NCBI GenBank assembly: GCA_031379885.1
Contig: JANNFN010000176.1
Coordinates: 1 to 17,744 of the forward strand
Direction: 5' to 3'
Length of the DNA: 17,744 bases
Source of the DNA: Methylotenera_A sp031379885
Lineage (GTDB): Bacteria; Pseudomonadota; Gammaproteobacteria; Burkholderiales; Methylophilaceae
Positions 8,064 through 16,295 of the stretch are shown here, in pieces. A model generated the notes under the pieces. The model did not search any database. It saw only the letters and a list, made by a program, of their open reading frames with translations, and was not told the DNA's origin. Position numbers and translations under genes: made by a program. The stretch's first letter is position 1, and every line of letters begins with the position of its first letter.

Positions 8064-9793
8064 TGCAAAAATTACACACTTATCTATATCTTTTAATTTG
8101 TTCAGTGCTATTGAGCGCATGTGCTACCACGCAGCCACAAAGCAATGCCACGCTCAACAAGATAAAAGATGAACTAAAACAAGCGGCCGAAGTGAAGCCT
8201 ACTGCGCCAACACCAGCCGCGGTAAACGATGCATTACTTCCGCCTTTAAAAATTGCGATGCCAAAAGCTTCAGCTAAGCAACTCGAGCAGCGCTTTGACT
8301 TAGTCATTAACAATGCACCTGCAAACCAAGTGTTGATGGGCATTGTCAGCGGTACGCGCTACAGCATGCTAGTGCGCCAAGATGTCACTGGCACGATTTC
8401 CGTCAATTTAAAAGATGTTACGGTGTTCGAAGCTTTAGATTCATTGCGCGATTTATATGGTTATGAGTATCGCGTAGAAGGCACACGTATCTTTATTGAA
8501 CCACAGGCCATGCAAACGCGCGTATTTCAAGTCAATTATATTATTGGTCAGCGTAAAGGCTCATCTGATACTCGTGTTACTTCAGGCTCAGTCAGCGGTG
8601 GCAGCAACCAAGGCAGCCAACAAAATGCATTGGGGACAAGCAACAACAACTCGGGTAACCGTGAGCCACTTATTAGCACCAGTATTGAAACCACTTCTAA
8701 TAATGATTTCTGGAAAGATTTAACTGATTCACTCAACGGTATTGTAGGTAACGAAAATGGTCGGCGCGTAATTGTAAACTTGCAATCCGGTGTAATCATG
8801 GTGCGTGCCATGCCTAATGAAGTACGCAACGTAGAAGCATTTTTGCGCTTGATGCAGGTAAGTATTGAGCGCCAAGTCATTTTAGAAGCAAAAATTCTGA
8901 ATGTGCAGCTTAATGACCAATCACAAAGTGGCGTTAATTGGTCGGTGTTTGGTCGTAGCGGCTCAAACACGGGGATTGTTGGTAGCGTAAATGCGAATAC
9001 CCAGCTTGCAAATAGCGGTAACGGCAATTTAACAAGTGGAGATTTAGGCGTTACGCCTGGTAAAGTTTTAGCTAATGTTGCAACTACCGCACTTGGTGGA
9101 CCATTATTCGCCGTGGCCTTACAAGGCGCTAACTTTGCCGCCCTATTATCATTTTTAGAAACGCAAGGTGATGTGCAAGTGTTATCCAGCCCACGCATTG
9201 CAACAATTAATAATCAGAAAGCAGTTTTAAAAGTAGGTACGGATGAGTTTTTTGTGACTGGTGTTTCATCCAGTACCACCGCATCCACTGGCGCTACGAC
9301 GACAATTCCTGAAGTCACGCTGCAACCATTCTTTTCAGGTATTGCGCTAGATGTAACGCCGCAAATCGACAAAGATGACAACATCATCTTGCATATGCAT
9401 CCTTCTATCAGTCAAGTCTCTACTGTGAATAAGCAACTCAATTTGGGTGGGGCTTCAGGTCAAATTAACCTTCCATTAGCCTCTAGCAATGTGAGCGAGA
9501 CTGATAGCATTGTACGCACGCATGACGGCCGCGTAATTGCTATTGGCGGACTAATGACAGAAAGCACCATCAGCAATAAATCTAAAGTACCTGGCTTAGG
9601 CGATGTAAAAGGCGTGGGTGCAGCCTTTCGTCAAAATGGCTCAAACACCAGTAAAACTGAGCTTGTTATATTACTTAAAGCAACAGTAGTGCAAGGCCAA
9701 GATAGTTGGAGCAGTGATGTTTTATCTAGCCAGCAACGTATTGAAAACATGCAGCGCCCTGAAACTATTGCCAAAACGGTTAATGACCGCTAA
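8060..9793 (+). CDS. mshL: MSHA secretin MshL (outer-membrane lipoprotein)
   Basis: A 577-residue secretin. It begins with a type II signal peptide and lipobox LLSAC with the lipidated Cys at residue 21. A second ATG at 8063 could serve instead, moving the Cys to residue 20. Residues about 78-148 form an STN-type N domain (INNAPANQVL to GTRIFIEP), followed by a Ser/Gly/Asn-rich linker (about 165-203), a second N-type domain (SLNGIVG to EAFLRLMQ), and the secretin core with VQVLSSPRIATINNQKA and the C-terminal VIAIGGLMTE and KTELVILLKATVV segments. The usual VPGLGDIP element reads VPGLGDVKG. It forms the multimeric outer-membrane channel for pilus exit. It overlaps mshK by four bases; mshM follows after 25 bases. 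Confidence 0.92.
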   Translation: MMQKLHTYLYLLICSVLLSACATTQPQSNATLNKIKDELKQAAEVKPTAPTPAAVNDALLPPLKIAMPKASAKQLEQRFDLVINNAPANQVLMGIVSGTRYSMLVRQDVTGTISVNLKDVTVFEALDSLRDLYGYEYRVEGTRIFIEPQAMQTRVFQVNYIIGQRKGSSDTRVTSGSVSGGSNQGSQQNALGTSNNNSGNREPLISTSIETTSNNDFWKDLTDSLNGIVGNENGRRVIVNLQSGVIMVRAMPNEVRNVEAFLRLMQVSIERQVILEAKILNVQLNDQSQSGVNWSVFGRSGSNTGIVGSVNANTQLANSGNGNLTSGDLGVTPGKVLANVATTALGGPLFAVALQGANFAALLSFLETQGDVQVLSSPRIATINNQKAVLKVGTDEFFVTGVSSSTTASTGATTTIPEVTLQPFFSGIALDVTPQIDKDDNIILHMHPSISQVSTVNKQLNLGGASGQINLPLASSNVSETDSIVRTHDGRVIAIGGLMTESTISNKSKVPGLGDVKGVGAAFRQNGSNTSKTELVILLKATVVQGQDSWSSDVLSSQQRIENMQRPETIAKTVNDR

Positions 9794-9818
9794 AGAGACG
9801 AAGGCAGGAATAAATAAA

Positions 9819-10718
9819 ATGTATCTTGATCATTTTGACTTAAATGAACTTCCTTTCAGCATCACGCCTGATACCAGCTTTTATTTCGCATCGCCTAGTT
9901 ACCAAGTTGGTCTGAATACGCTGTTATATGCGATTCTTTCTGGCGAAGGCTTTATTAAAATCACCGGCGAAGTTGGTACCGGCAAAACGCTATTGTGCCG
10001 CAAGCTTATGCATTGCTTAAACGACAACTTTAAAGTGGCTTACGTGCCTAACCCCTACCTAGAGCCACAATCATTACTAATAGTGCTGGCACAAGAGTTA
10101 GGCATTGAATTGCCGAAAGAAATCACTCAGCACGTACTTTTAAATGCACTTACAAATTGCCTGTTGGATTTTGCGCGAAACAACATCAAAGTTGTCGTCT
10201 GTCTGGATGAAGTACAAGCCATGCCGATTGAAACGCTTGAAGCCCTGCGCTTATTAAGCAACCTAGAAACCGAAAAGCGTAAATTGTTACAAGTAGTCAT
10301 TTTTGGGCAGCCCGAACTTGAAGACAAACTAAACCACGCTTCGATTCGCCAACTAAAACAACGTATCTCGTTCGAATATCAGCTTGACCATCTAACGCGT
10401 GATGAGATGCAATACTACATACATCATCGCCTGGCGGTTGCGGGACATCAAGGTGGCCGTATATTCACTAGGGCGGCTTTGTATTTCATGTACATAAAAT
10501 CTAAAGGTACGCCCCGTTTAGTGAATATTCTCGCCCATAAAGCACTATTGGCTGCTTACGGTAAAGGCAAACATGAAGTAGGTTTTAGTGAGGTATTCGC
10601 TGCGGTTTCTGACACCAAATCTGTAGAATATTTTTGGAGAAAAATGCATGTTCATGGTTTTTCTTTAAGCGTATTCCTCAGCATTTTTGGTGGTGCCTTA
10701 TTGGTATACCCTAAATAA
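9819..10718 (+). CDS. mshM: MSHA biogenesis ATPase MshM (ExeA/GspA-like AAA)
   Basis: A 299-residue AAA-type ATPase. ATG 9819 has a good ribosome site (AGGAA, 9806-9810); the frame is open further upstream inside mshL without a credible start. The N-terminus MYLDHFDLNELPFSITPD is diagnostic of the ExeA/MshM family. Walker A is GEVGTGKT at residues 50-57, Walker B VVVCLDE at about 125-131, and the sensor segment QPELEDKL and the arginine-rich PRLVNILAHKALLAAYG follow. A short hydrophobic C-terminus (about 281-299) could anchor it in the inner membrane. In the type II secretion relative, ExeA with ExeB helps place the secretin in the envelope through peptidoglycan, so a similar role for MshM on MshL is likely. 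It lies between mshL and mshN with 25- and 18-base gaps. Confidence 0.9.
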   Translation: MYLDHFDLNELPFSITPDTSFYFASPSYQVGLNTLLYAILSGEGFIKITGEVGTGKTLLCRKLMHCLNDNFKVAYVPNPYLEPQSLLIVLAQELGIELPKEITQHVLLNALTNCLLDFARNNIKVVVCLDEVQAMPIETLEALRLLSNLETEKRKLLQVVIFGQPELEDKLNHASIRQLKQRISFEYQLDHLTRDEMQYYIHHRLAVAGHQGGRIFTRAALYFMYIKSKGTPRLVNILAHKALLAAYGKGKHEVGFSEVFAAVSDTKSVEYFWRKMHVHGFSLSVFLSIFGGALLVYPK

Positions 10719-10736
10719 TTAGATCTGAAGATAATC

Positions 10737-11891
10737 ATGAGTTTAATTAATCAAATGCTAAAGGATTTAGAGCAACGCGGTGCCAACACGGCTGATGCAG
10801 AAATGAGCATTACTGCTAACCTGAGCGCCGCAAACACGACACATGCAAGCCAATTAAAATCCAGATTACCGCTCTTCAAAATGAGTGGCATAATAATTTT
10901 AATCGCTGCTAGTGCCCATTTGTGGACTCAGAACATATTGGCTCAATCGCGCAGCGACAAAATAGCTAGTGTCGCAAATGTAAACCCACAGTCAGTTGGC
11001 CAAGTTAAATCTGCAAGCATAAACAATACAACTTCTGCGCGTCTTACAGCAAGTGCAGACACATCGCCGCCATTATTTGAAACCGAGCTCAGGTTTAAAC
11101 CAAACACCACTCAAGCGGTGGTTAAAGAAGAAAAAGAAAATGACATTTTAGCCAATTTGCCACCGCCAGGTGCAACAGGCAAGCCTGTAGAGCAAACAGA
11201 AATAATCGGTCTTGCCGCACCTGAAAAACCGCTAGTATTAGCACATATCGAAAAAGCTTCAAACAAAGCAAGCATAGATAACACACCCATGGGCAAACAA
11301 ATCCGTCCAGATCAACAATCGGCAAATTTCTATCGCCAAGCACTTACATACCTGCAACAAGGCAGAGTCGCAGAGGCGCAGGCTAACCTAACTTTGGCGC
11401 TGGAAGCCAATGCTAGCAACCATGAAGCAAGGCAAATACTCGCTGGATTACTGCTGGATAACAAAAGAAATGATGAGGCCAGAACAACACTCGCTGCTGG
11501 TTTGGCAATTGCACCGGAGCAAAGCGATTTCCGCATGGCGCTCGCGCGTTTACAAGTGGAGGCTGGAGATATTTCGGGCAGCCTAAATACGTTGGAACAA
11601 GGATTAAACTACGCAAAAAACGATGCTGATTACCAAAACTTTTTAGCTACCCTGTTGCAACGCGCGAACCGCCACGAGGAGGCAATCAATCACTACACAA
11701 ACGCCCTCTCGCTTAACTCCACCTCTCCAAGTTCGCTGATTGGCCTTGGCATTTCTTTGCAAGCAGTGGGTAAATTAGAACAATCTCAAGAAGCCTTTAC
11801 TCGTGCGCAATCCATCGCAACACTTAGCCCAGAGTTATCCGTTTTTGTAGAACAACGCATTAAACAAATCAATCAGCGTTTACAAAATTAA
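10737..11891 (+). CDS. mshN: MSHA biogenesis protein MshN (TPR, inner-membrane anchored)
   Basis: A 384-residue protein whose first residues MSLINQMLKDLEQRG are the conserved MshN start. One membrane helix spans about residues 49-65, followed by a long low-complexity Ser/Thr/Asn/Pro-rich periplasmic stretch (about 70-193) and a TPR block at about 195-362, built of helices such as FYRQALTYLQQGRVAEAQANL and ANRHEEAINHYTNALSLN. TPR proteins of pilus systems commonly assist secretin assembly or protein-protein contacts; an exact role for MshN is not established. GAAG at 10727-10730 is a usable ribosome site. It is the last gene of the pilus operon, with a hairpin terminator eight bases after its stop. 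Confidence 0.88.
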   Translation: MSLINQMLKDLEQRGANTADAEMSITANLSAANTTHASQLKSRLPLFKMSGIIILIAASAHLWTQNILAQSRSDKIASVANVNPQSVGQVKSASINNTTSARLTASADTSPPLFETELRFKPNTTQAVVKEEKENDILANLPPPGATGKPVEQTEIIGLAAPEKPLVLAHIEKASNKASIDNTPMGKQIRPDQQSANFYRQALTYLQQGRVAEAQANLTLALEANASNHEARQILAGLLLDNKRNDEARTTLAAGLAIAPEQSDFRMALARLQVEAGDISGSLNTLEQGLNYAKNDADYQNFLATLLQRANRHEEAINHYTNALSLNSTSPSSLIGLGISLQAVGKLEQSQEAFTRAQSIATLSPELSVFVEQRIKQINQRLQN

Positions 11892-11898
11892 AATATTA

Positions 11899-11945
11899 AT
11901 GCTCTACAAGGCAATATCCATGAGGGTTGCAGAGCATCATTTTTA
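11899..11945 (+). terminator. Intrinsic terminator after mshN, possibly bidirectional
   Basis: The left arm ATGCTCTACAA (11899-11909) pairs with TTGCAGAGCAT (11927-11937) through seven base pairs, one mismatch and three more pairs, closing a 17-base loop. On the + strand the stem is followed at once by CATTTTT, fitting a Rho-independent terminator for the mshN transcript. On the - strand the stem is followed by a T-rich tract (TAATATTTTAATTTT), so it may also end the cysA transcript, whose stop is about 90 bases away. The rest of the convergent gap to 12034 shows nothing else that I can support. Confidence 0.75.
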
Positions 11946-12034
11946 ATGAATTATTGACTAAAACAAATCAAATTATACTTACTAGCTTATATCGTCAGAT
12001 TTGCCACGTTTCTGCAAAATGGCTGCCAATCGCT

Positions 12035-13096
12035 CTAATTCTGTAAAAACACGCGTAAATTATGCGGCTTCAAATAAACTATTTCACCTTCATTTAGTTT
12101 CAAGGAATCAAAACGCTCACGCGTCAGCTCCACCTCAACATAGGCTTTTGTATCAGATCGCTCCAGCTCCAAGCGTACAATTGGCCCTACAGCATGTATG
12201 TAGTTGATTTTTGCCTGAAAGCTAGAGTTACCATCCGAATGCCGCAATACCTCAATGTCATGTGGTCTTACATAAGCAACCGCTGGGCTGTCGTTTGTCT
12301 GGTGATGTTCGTCTAACGCAAGTTCCACCTCACCTATTTTTGCAATCCCCGCATGAACGCGGCTATGAAACAAATTTACATTGCCTAAAAACTGATATAC
12401 AAATGGTGATGCTGGGTGATCGTACACGGCTTGCGGACTGCCAATTTGCTCGACAACGCCGTGATTCATAACCACAATCTTATCAGCAACCTCTAACGCC
12501 TCTTCTTGATCGTGCGTCACAAATACGCTAGTGATGTGTAACTCATCATGCAAACGGCGCAACCAGCGACGCAAATCTTTACGCACTTGCGCGTCCAACG
12601 CGCCAAATGGCTCATCAAGCAATAAAACTTTAGGCTCAACTGCAAGTGCCCTCGCTAAGGCAATCCGCTGGCGCTGACCGCCAGATAATTGCGGCGGATA
12701 ACGGTCGCCTAACCAATCCAGCTGTACGAGGTTCAGTAACTCATGCACGCGGCGTTTAATTTCCGCCTCATTAGGGCGCGTGTGTTTTGGTCGCACGCGC
12801 AAACCAAAGGCCACATTCTCAAACACCGTCATGTGGCGGAATAATGCGTAATGCTGAAAGACGAAACCGACTTGACGCTCTCGCACGGCTCTACCCACCG
12901 CATCTTCACCTTGAAAATGAATGCTACCGGAATCTGGTGTTTCTAATCCCGCGATAATGCGCAATAAGGTGGTTTTGCCGCAACCCGACGGGCCTAATAA
13001 AGCCACTAACTCGCCTGTCGGCACGTTGAGCGATACATCATTAAGTGCGCTAAAGTTGCCAAAGCCTTTTTTTACATTTTTTATTTCAATGCTCAT
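12035..13096 (-). CDS. cysA: Sulfate/thiosulfate ABC transporter ATP-binding protein CysA
   Basis: A 353-residue ABC ATPase that powers sulfate import at the cytoplasmic face of the CysT-CysW permease. Visible motifs are Walker A GPSGCGKT (35-42), Q-loop Gln81, signature LSGGQ (137-141), Walker B VLLLDE (157-162), D-loop GALD and the switch His195 in VTHDQEEA. The N-terminus MSIEIKNVKKGFGNF and the region LHDELHITSVFVTHDQEEALEVADK are typical of CysA. Residues about 235-353 are the regulatory C-terminal TOBE-like domain. ATG 13096 has AAGGA eight bases upstream, overlapping the cysW stop, so the two genes are translationally coupled. It is the last gene of the operon. The only Cys is the one in Walker A. 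Confidence 0.95.
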   Translation of the reverse strand: MSIEIKNVKKGFGNFSALNDVSLNVPTGELVALLGPSGCGKTTLLRIIAGLETPDSGSIHFQGEDAVGRAVRERQVGFVFQHYALFRHMTVFENVAFGLRVRPKHTRPNEAEIKRRVHELLNLVQLDWLGDRYPPQLSGGQRQRIALARALAVEPKVLLLDEPFGALDAQVRKDLRRWLRRLHDELHITSVFVTHDQEEALEVADKIVVMNHGVVEQIGSPQAVYDHPASPFVYQFLGNVNLFHSRVHAGIAKIGEVELALDEHHQTNDSPAVAYVRPHDIEVLRHSDGNSSFQAKINYIHAVGPIVRLELERSDTKAYVEVELTRERFDSLKLNEGEIVYLKPHNLRVFLQN

Positions 13097-13106
13097 TATT
13101 TATTCC

Positions 13107-14018
13107 TTAATTTTCTGTAATTTCCTGTTCAGTATCTGCCGCATGGTTGGCCGCTTGCCATTCCACATAACTTTTAAGCGCTAAAGTAAGCAATGCCAAC
13201 AACGCCAATAGCGATGCCACTGCAAATGCTGCTGCATAGTTGTATTCGTTGTATAAAATTTCTACGTGCAAGGGCAGTGTATTGGTCAGCCCGCGTATGT
13301 GACCAGAAACCACAGAAACCGCGCCAAACTCACCCATGGCACGTGCATTACACAGAATCACGCCGTACAACAGCCCCCATTTTATATTGGGCAAAGTGAC
13401 ACGCCAAAACATCTGCCAGCCTGATGCACCAAGCACCAGTGCCGCTTCTTCTTCCTCTTTGCCCTGCGCTTGCATTAGCGGAATCAACTCACGCGCCACA
13501 AACGGGAAAGTGACAAATATGCTGGCCAAGACAATTCCAGGAATCGCAAACACAATTTTTAAATCATGCGCAGAAAGCCACTCACCAAACCAGCCTTGTA
13601 AGCCAAACATCAGCACGTAAATTAAACCAGCAATGACGGGAGAAACCGCGAACGGCAAATCAATTAATGTGATTAAAAAACTCTTGCCCTTAAACTCAAA
13701 CTTTGCGATTGCCCATGCCGCGGCCACGCCAAAAACAAGATTTAGCGGCACTGCGATACCCGCTGCAATTAAGGTTAATTTAATCGCCGAAAGTGCATCG
13801 GGTTCGGTAATCGCGGCAAAATAAGTTTGAGCACCTTTTCTAAAGGCTTCAGTAAACACCGCTGCCAGCGGAATAAATAAAAATAAGCTCAAAAATAATA
13901 AGGTCACACCTATTAAACTGTATCGCACCCAAACCGCCTCAGATGTAGCACGATTACTAGCAACCCTATTGTTGTATTTAGCATATTGTGAAATAGGCTG
14001 ACTGTTTGTTGTTATCAT
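13107..14018 (-). CDS. cysW: Sulfate ABC transporter permease CysW
   Basis: A 303-residue inner-membrane permease subunit. After a polar 30-residue N-terminus there are about six membrane helices, beginning near residues 34-55. The cytoplasmic EAA loop, EEEAALVLGASGWQMFWRVTLP at about 188-210, is the docking site for the CysA ATPase. ARAMGEFGAVSVVSG further on is a conserved CysW segment. CysW pairs with CysT to form the channel for sulfate or thiosulfate delivered by the periplasmic binding protein. ATG 14018 has AAGGA nine bases upstream; the gene lies 12 bases after cysT and 10 bases before cysA, consistent with one transcript. The C-terminal tail is acidic. Confidence 0.94.
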   Translation of the reverse strand: MITTNSQPISQYAKYNNRVASNRATSEAVWVRYSLIGVTLLFLSLFLFIPLAAVFTEAFRKGAQTYFAAITEPDALSAIKLTLIAAGIAVPLNLVFGVAAAWAIAKFEFKGKSFLITLIDLPFAVSPVIAGLIYVLMFGLQGWFGEWLSAHDLKIVFAIPGIVLASIFVTFPFVARELIPLMQAQGKEEEEAALVLGASGWQMFWRVTLPNIKWGLLYGVILCNARAMGEFGAVSVVSGHIRGLTNTLPLHVEILYNEYNYAAAFAVASLLALLALLTLALKSYVEWQAANHAADTEQEITEN

Positions 14019-14030
14019 TGAATCTAGTCC

Positions 14031-14867
14031 TTATCTCACATTGCCAAGGCGTCGATTCGACCACCATTGAAAACCATTAATGGCAAATAACAATATAAAT
14101 GAAATCACCAGCATGACCGCCGCTACGGCGGTTGCACCTGCATAATCGTATTGCTCCAACTTGGTGATAATAATCAGCGGCGTGATTTCAGAAACCATAG
14201 GCATATTGCCTGCAATAAAGATTACCGAACCATATTCCCCCACTGCTCGTGCAAACGCCAAAGAAAATCCTGTAATGAGTGCTGGCCAGATAGCTGGTAA
14301 TATAATCTTATAAAACACTTGCCAACGGTCGGATCCCAAACTAGCCGCTGCTTCTTCTATCTCTGCACCTAAATCTTCCAGCACGGGCTGCACAGTGCGC
14401 ACCACAAATGGTAAGCCAATAAAGGTGAGCGCCACCACCACGCCCAGCGGGGTATAGGCAACCTTAATGCCTAAAGGCTCAAGCAAACTGCCAATCCAAC
14501 CATTTGCAGAATAAATCGCTGAAAGCGCAATACCAGCAACAGCCGTGGGCAAGGCGAATGGGAAATCGACAAAAGCATCTACAATCTTTTTGCCAAAAAA
14601 ATCATAACGCGTGAGCACCCAAGCCGTGAGTAAACCAAACACTACATTAATAAACGCACCTACCAAGGATGCACCAAAAGTGAGTTTGTAAGAGGCCACA
14701 ACGCGTGGTGAGGCGACGGCCTGCAAAAAATCCGCCCAGCTTAAAGTAAAGGCCTTAAAAAAAACAGCTGAAAGTGGAATAAGCACAATCAGACTTAAAT
14801 AAAACACTGCATACCCTAGCGATAAATTAAAGCCTGGCAATGTGTTTTTATTGGGTTTATTTTTCAT
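14031..14867 (-). CDS. cysT: Sulfate ABC transporter permease CysT (CysU)
   Basis: A 278-residue permease with about six membrane helices, the first at about residues 17-38. The EAA loop EEAAASLGSDRWQVFYKIILP lies at 171-191, and FARAVGEYGSVIFIAGNMP is the conserved CysT/CysU segment. It forms the heterodimeric channel with CysW. The protein has no Cys and only three internal Met. No clear Shine-Dalgarno precedes ATG 14867 (the upstream bases are A/T-rich), unlike the good sites before cysW and cysA. A strong hairpin lies upstream in the gap after the Mop gene, so cysT may be translated or transcribed less than the upstream sbp. Confidence 0.94.
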   Translation of the reverse strand: MKNKPNKNTLPGFNLSLGYAVFYLSLIVLIPLSAVFFKAFTLSWADFLQAVASPRVVASYKLTFGASLVGAFINVVFGLLTAWVLTRYDFFGKKIVDAFVDFPFALPTAVAGIALSAIYSANGWIGSLLEPLGIKVAYTPLGVVVALTFIGLPFVVRTVQPVLEDLGAEIEEAAASLGSDRWQVFYKIILPAIWPALITGFSLAFARAVGEYGSVIFIAGNMPMVSEITPLIIITKLEQYDYAGATAVAAVMLVISFILLFAINGFQWWSNRRLGNVR

Positions 14868-14890
14868 ATTGATTCGTTTATTTTTTGCAA

Positions 14891-14927
14891 ATCAGCCAGC
14901 TGAGTTAAATTCATGCAACTGGCTGAT
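14891..14927 (-). repeat. Intercistronic hairpin between the Mop gene and cysT
   Basis: A perfect 9-base inverted repeat, ATCAGCCAG (14891-14899) and CTGGCTGAT (14919-14927), with a 19-base spacer, fills most of the 76-base gap. In the direction of transcription the stem is followed by TTGCAAAAAATAAACG, not by a T run, so it is not a classical terminator. A stem at this place could protect the 3' end of the sbp-mop mRNA after processing and give more binding protein than permease, as is known for some other ABC importer operons. A protein-binding dyad is the alternative. Confidence 0.55.
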
Positions 14928-14943
14928 AACTAAGCAATTGTTA

Positions 14944-15159
14944 TTAAATTTTGGCTATTGCAACATCGGTCGCTTTCACCAGTGCCAGCACTTCAGAGCC
15001 TTTTTCTAATGCCAGCTCTTTGATTGATCGCGTTGTGATGACCGAGGTAATAATGCCAGATGAGGTTTCAACTTCAACTTCCGAGACCACATCTCCCCAC
15101 AAAATTTCTTTTACTTTGCCGCGCAATTGATTGCGCACGTTAATTGCTAATAAAGCCAT
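14944..15159 (-). CDS. Single-domain molbindin (Mop/TOBE) protein
   Basis: A 71-residue cytoplasmic protein consisting of one Mop domain. The motif RNQLRGKV at residues 9-16, then VVSEVEVE, the ITTRSIKEL segment and KATDVAIAKI at the end match the Mop/TOBE molybdate-binding fold, which assembles as a hexamer in Clostridium MopII and related molbindins. ATG 15159 is chosen because AAGGAG (15168-15173) lies eight bases upstream; the frame is open back to an ATG at 15234 with no ribosome site. Known members bind molybdate or tungstate and store or sense it; here it sits inside a sulfate operon, and sulfate importers can carry molybdate. It could buffer molybdate that enters with sulfate, or sense oxyanions. 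It lacks Cys and has only the initiator Met. An 80-base gap separates it from sbp. Confidence 0.85.
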   Translation of the reverse strand: MALLAINVRNQLRGKVKEILWGDVVSEVEVETSSGIITSVITTRSIKELALEKGSEVLALVKATDVAIAKI

Positions 15160-15167
15160 GACTGTTT

Positions 15168-15173
15168 CTCCTT
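15168..15173 (-). promoter_or_regulatory. Shine-Dalgarno deciding the start of the Mop gene
   Basis: On the - strand this reads AAGGAG, eight bases before ATG 15159. It supports the 71-residue product over a 96-residue form starting at 15234. Confidence 0.8.
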
Positions 15174-15239
15174 TAGTGTTTTTAGGTGTTAAGCCTAATA
15201 ATTGGGTGTTTGTAACGTATTGAACTACTCTCATATTTA

Positions 15240-16250
15240 TTATTTCTGATAAATCTGGTCGAAAATTCCACCGTCAGAAAAATGCGTTTTCTGCGCTTTT
15301 GTCCAACCACCAAATACATCATCGATTTTGACTAAATTGAGTTTGGGAAACTGTGATTCGAATTTTTTCGCAGCTGCACCTGATGTCGGGCGGTAGTAAT
15401 TTTTACCGATAATGTCTTGCGCTTCATCAGAGTACAAATATTCCAAGTAGGCCTTAGCAACTACTTCATTGCCATGTTTTTTGGCAAATTTATCTACCAC
15501 GGTCACAGGTGGTTCGGCCAAGATAGAAAGTGAAGGCACGACAATTTCGACTTTGCCAGCACCCAATTCTTTTTGTGCTAAAAATGCTTCATTTTCCCAA
15601 GCAAGCAACACGTCACCAATGCCACGCTCAACAAAGGTAGTGGTAGAGCCGCGCGCACCACTATCCAGCACCGGCACGTTTTTGAATAACTTACCAACAA
15701 ACTCTTTAGCTTTAGCTTCATCGTTGTTATTTTGTTTCAACGCATAGGCCCAAGCGGCTAGGTAATTCCAGCGTGCACCACCTGATGTTTTCGGATTAGG
15801 TGTAATCACTGAAATACCTGGTTTGATTACATCGTTCCAATCCTTGATATTTTTTGGGTTACCTTTACGTACCAAAAATACGATAGTTGAGGTATATGGC
15901 GAACTATTATGTTGCAAGCGTTTTTGCCAATCTTTTGGAATCAGTTTGCCTTTTTCATAAAGTTGGTCCACATCGTAGGCCAATGCCAAAGTAGCAACAT
16001 CCGCATCCAAGCCATCAATAATGGCACGCGCTTGTTTACCAGAGCCGCCGTGCGATTGATTCACTTTGACGGTATCTCCCGTTTTGGCTTGCCAATATTT
16101 GCTAAATGCAGCGTTGTAATCCACATATAACTCACGTGTTGGATCATATGAAACATTCAGTAAAGTCACCTCTTTTGCAGAGGCTACTGAAGCTGTAGCA
16201 AGATTAAATGCAATAGTTGCAAGTACAATTGTTAATAGTGTTTTTTTCAT
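15240..16250 (-). CDS. sbp: Periplasmic sulfate-binding protein Sbp
   Basis: A 336-residue exported solute-binding protein. The signal peptide MKKTLLTIVLATIAFNLATA ends with SVASA, cleavage after residue 25. The family motifs are SYDPTRELY near the mature N-terminus, VNQSHGGSGKQARA (64-76) and NPKTSGGARW (152-161), the second being the classical sulfate-binding signature. It captures sulfate (perhaps thiosulfate) in the periplasm and delivers it to CysTW-CysA. AAAGG eight bases before ATG 16250 is the ribosome site. The protein has no Cys and no Met other than the initiator, as expected for a protein made in bulk during sulfur limitation. A tiny Cys-rich ORF lies 45 bases upstream and may control its expression. 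Confidence 0.95.
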   Translation of the reverse strand: MKKTLLTIVLATIAFNLATASVASAKEVTLLNVSYDPTRELYVDYNAAFSKYWQAKTGDTVKVNQSHGGSGKQARAIIDGLDADVATLALAYDVDQLYEKGKLIPKDWQKRLQHNSSPYTSTIVFLVRKGNPKNIKDWNDVIKPGISVITPNPKTSGGARWNYLAAWAYALKQNNNDEAKAKEFVGKLFKNVPVLDSGARGSTTTFVERGIGDVLLAWENEAFLAQKELGAGKVEIVVPSLSILAEPPVTVVDKFAKKHGNEVVAKAYLEYLYSDEAQDIIGKNYYRPTSGAAAKKFESQFPKLNLVKIDDVFGGWTKAQKTHFSDGGIFDQIYQK

Positions 16251-16295
16251 TGATAAATCCTTTAAAAATTTTAGTTTATTAAGCAGTTTCTTGAG

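Noticed and set aside
8548..9198. A 216-codon open frame on the - strand inside mshL
   Set aside because: It lies fully antisense to the secretin coding region, has no recognisable domain, and mshL has clear family motifs throughout; it is a shadow frame.
11954..11979. TTGACT and TATACT in the gap after mshN resembling a sigma-70 promoter
   Set aside because: The spacer is only 14 bases and the elements would drive transcription antisense into cysA; no gene on the + strand follows.
14944..15234. Longer 96-residue form of the Mop protein starting at 15234
   Set aside because: No ribosome site precedes that ATG, the extra 25 residues do not resemble the Mop family, and a perfect AAGGAG supports the start at 15159.
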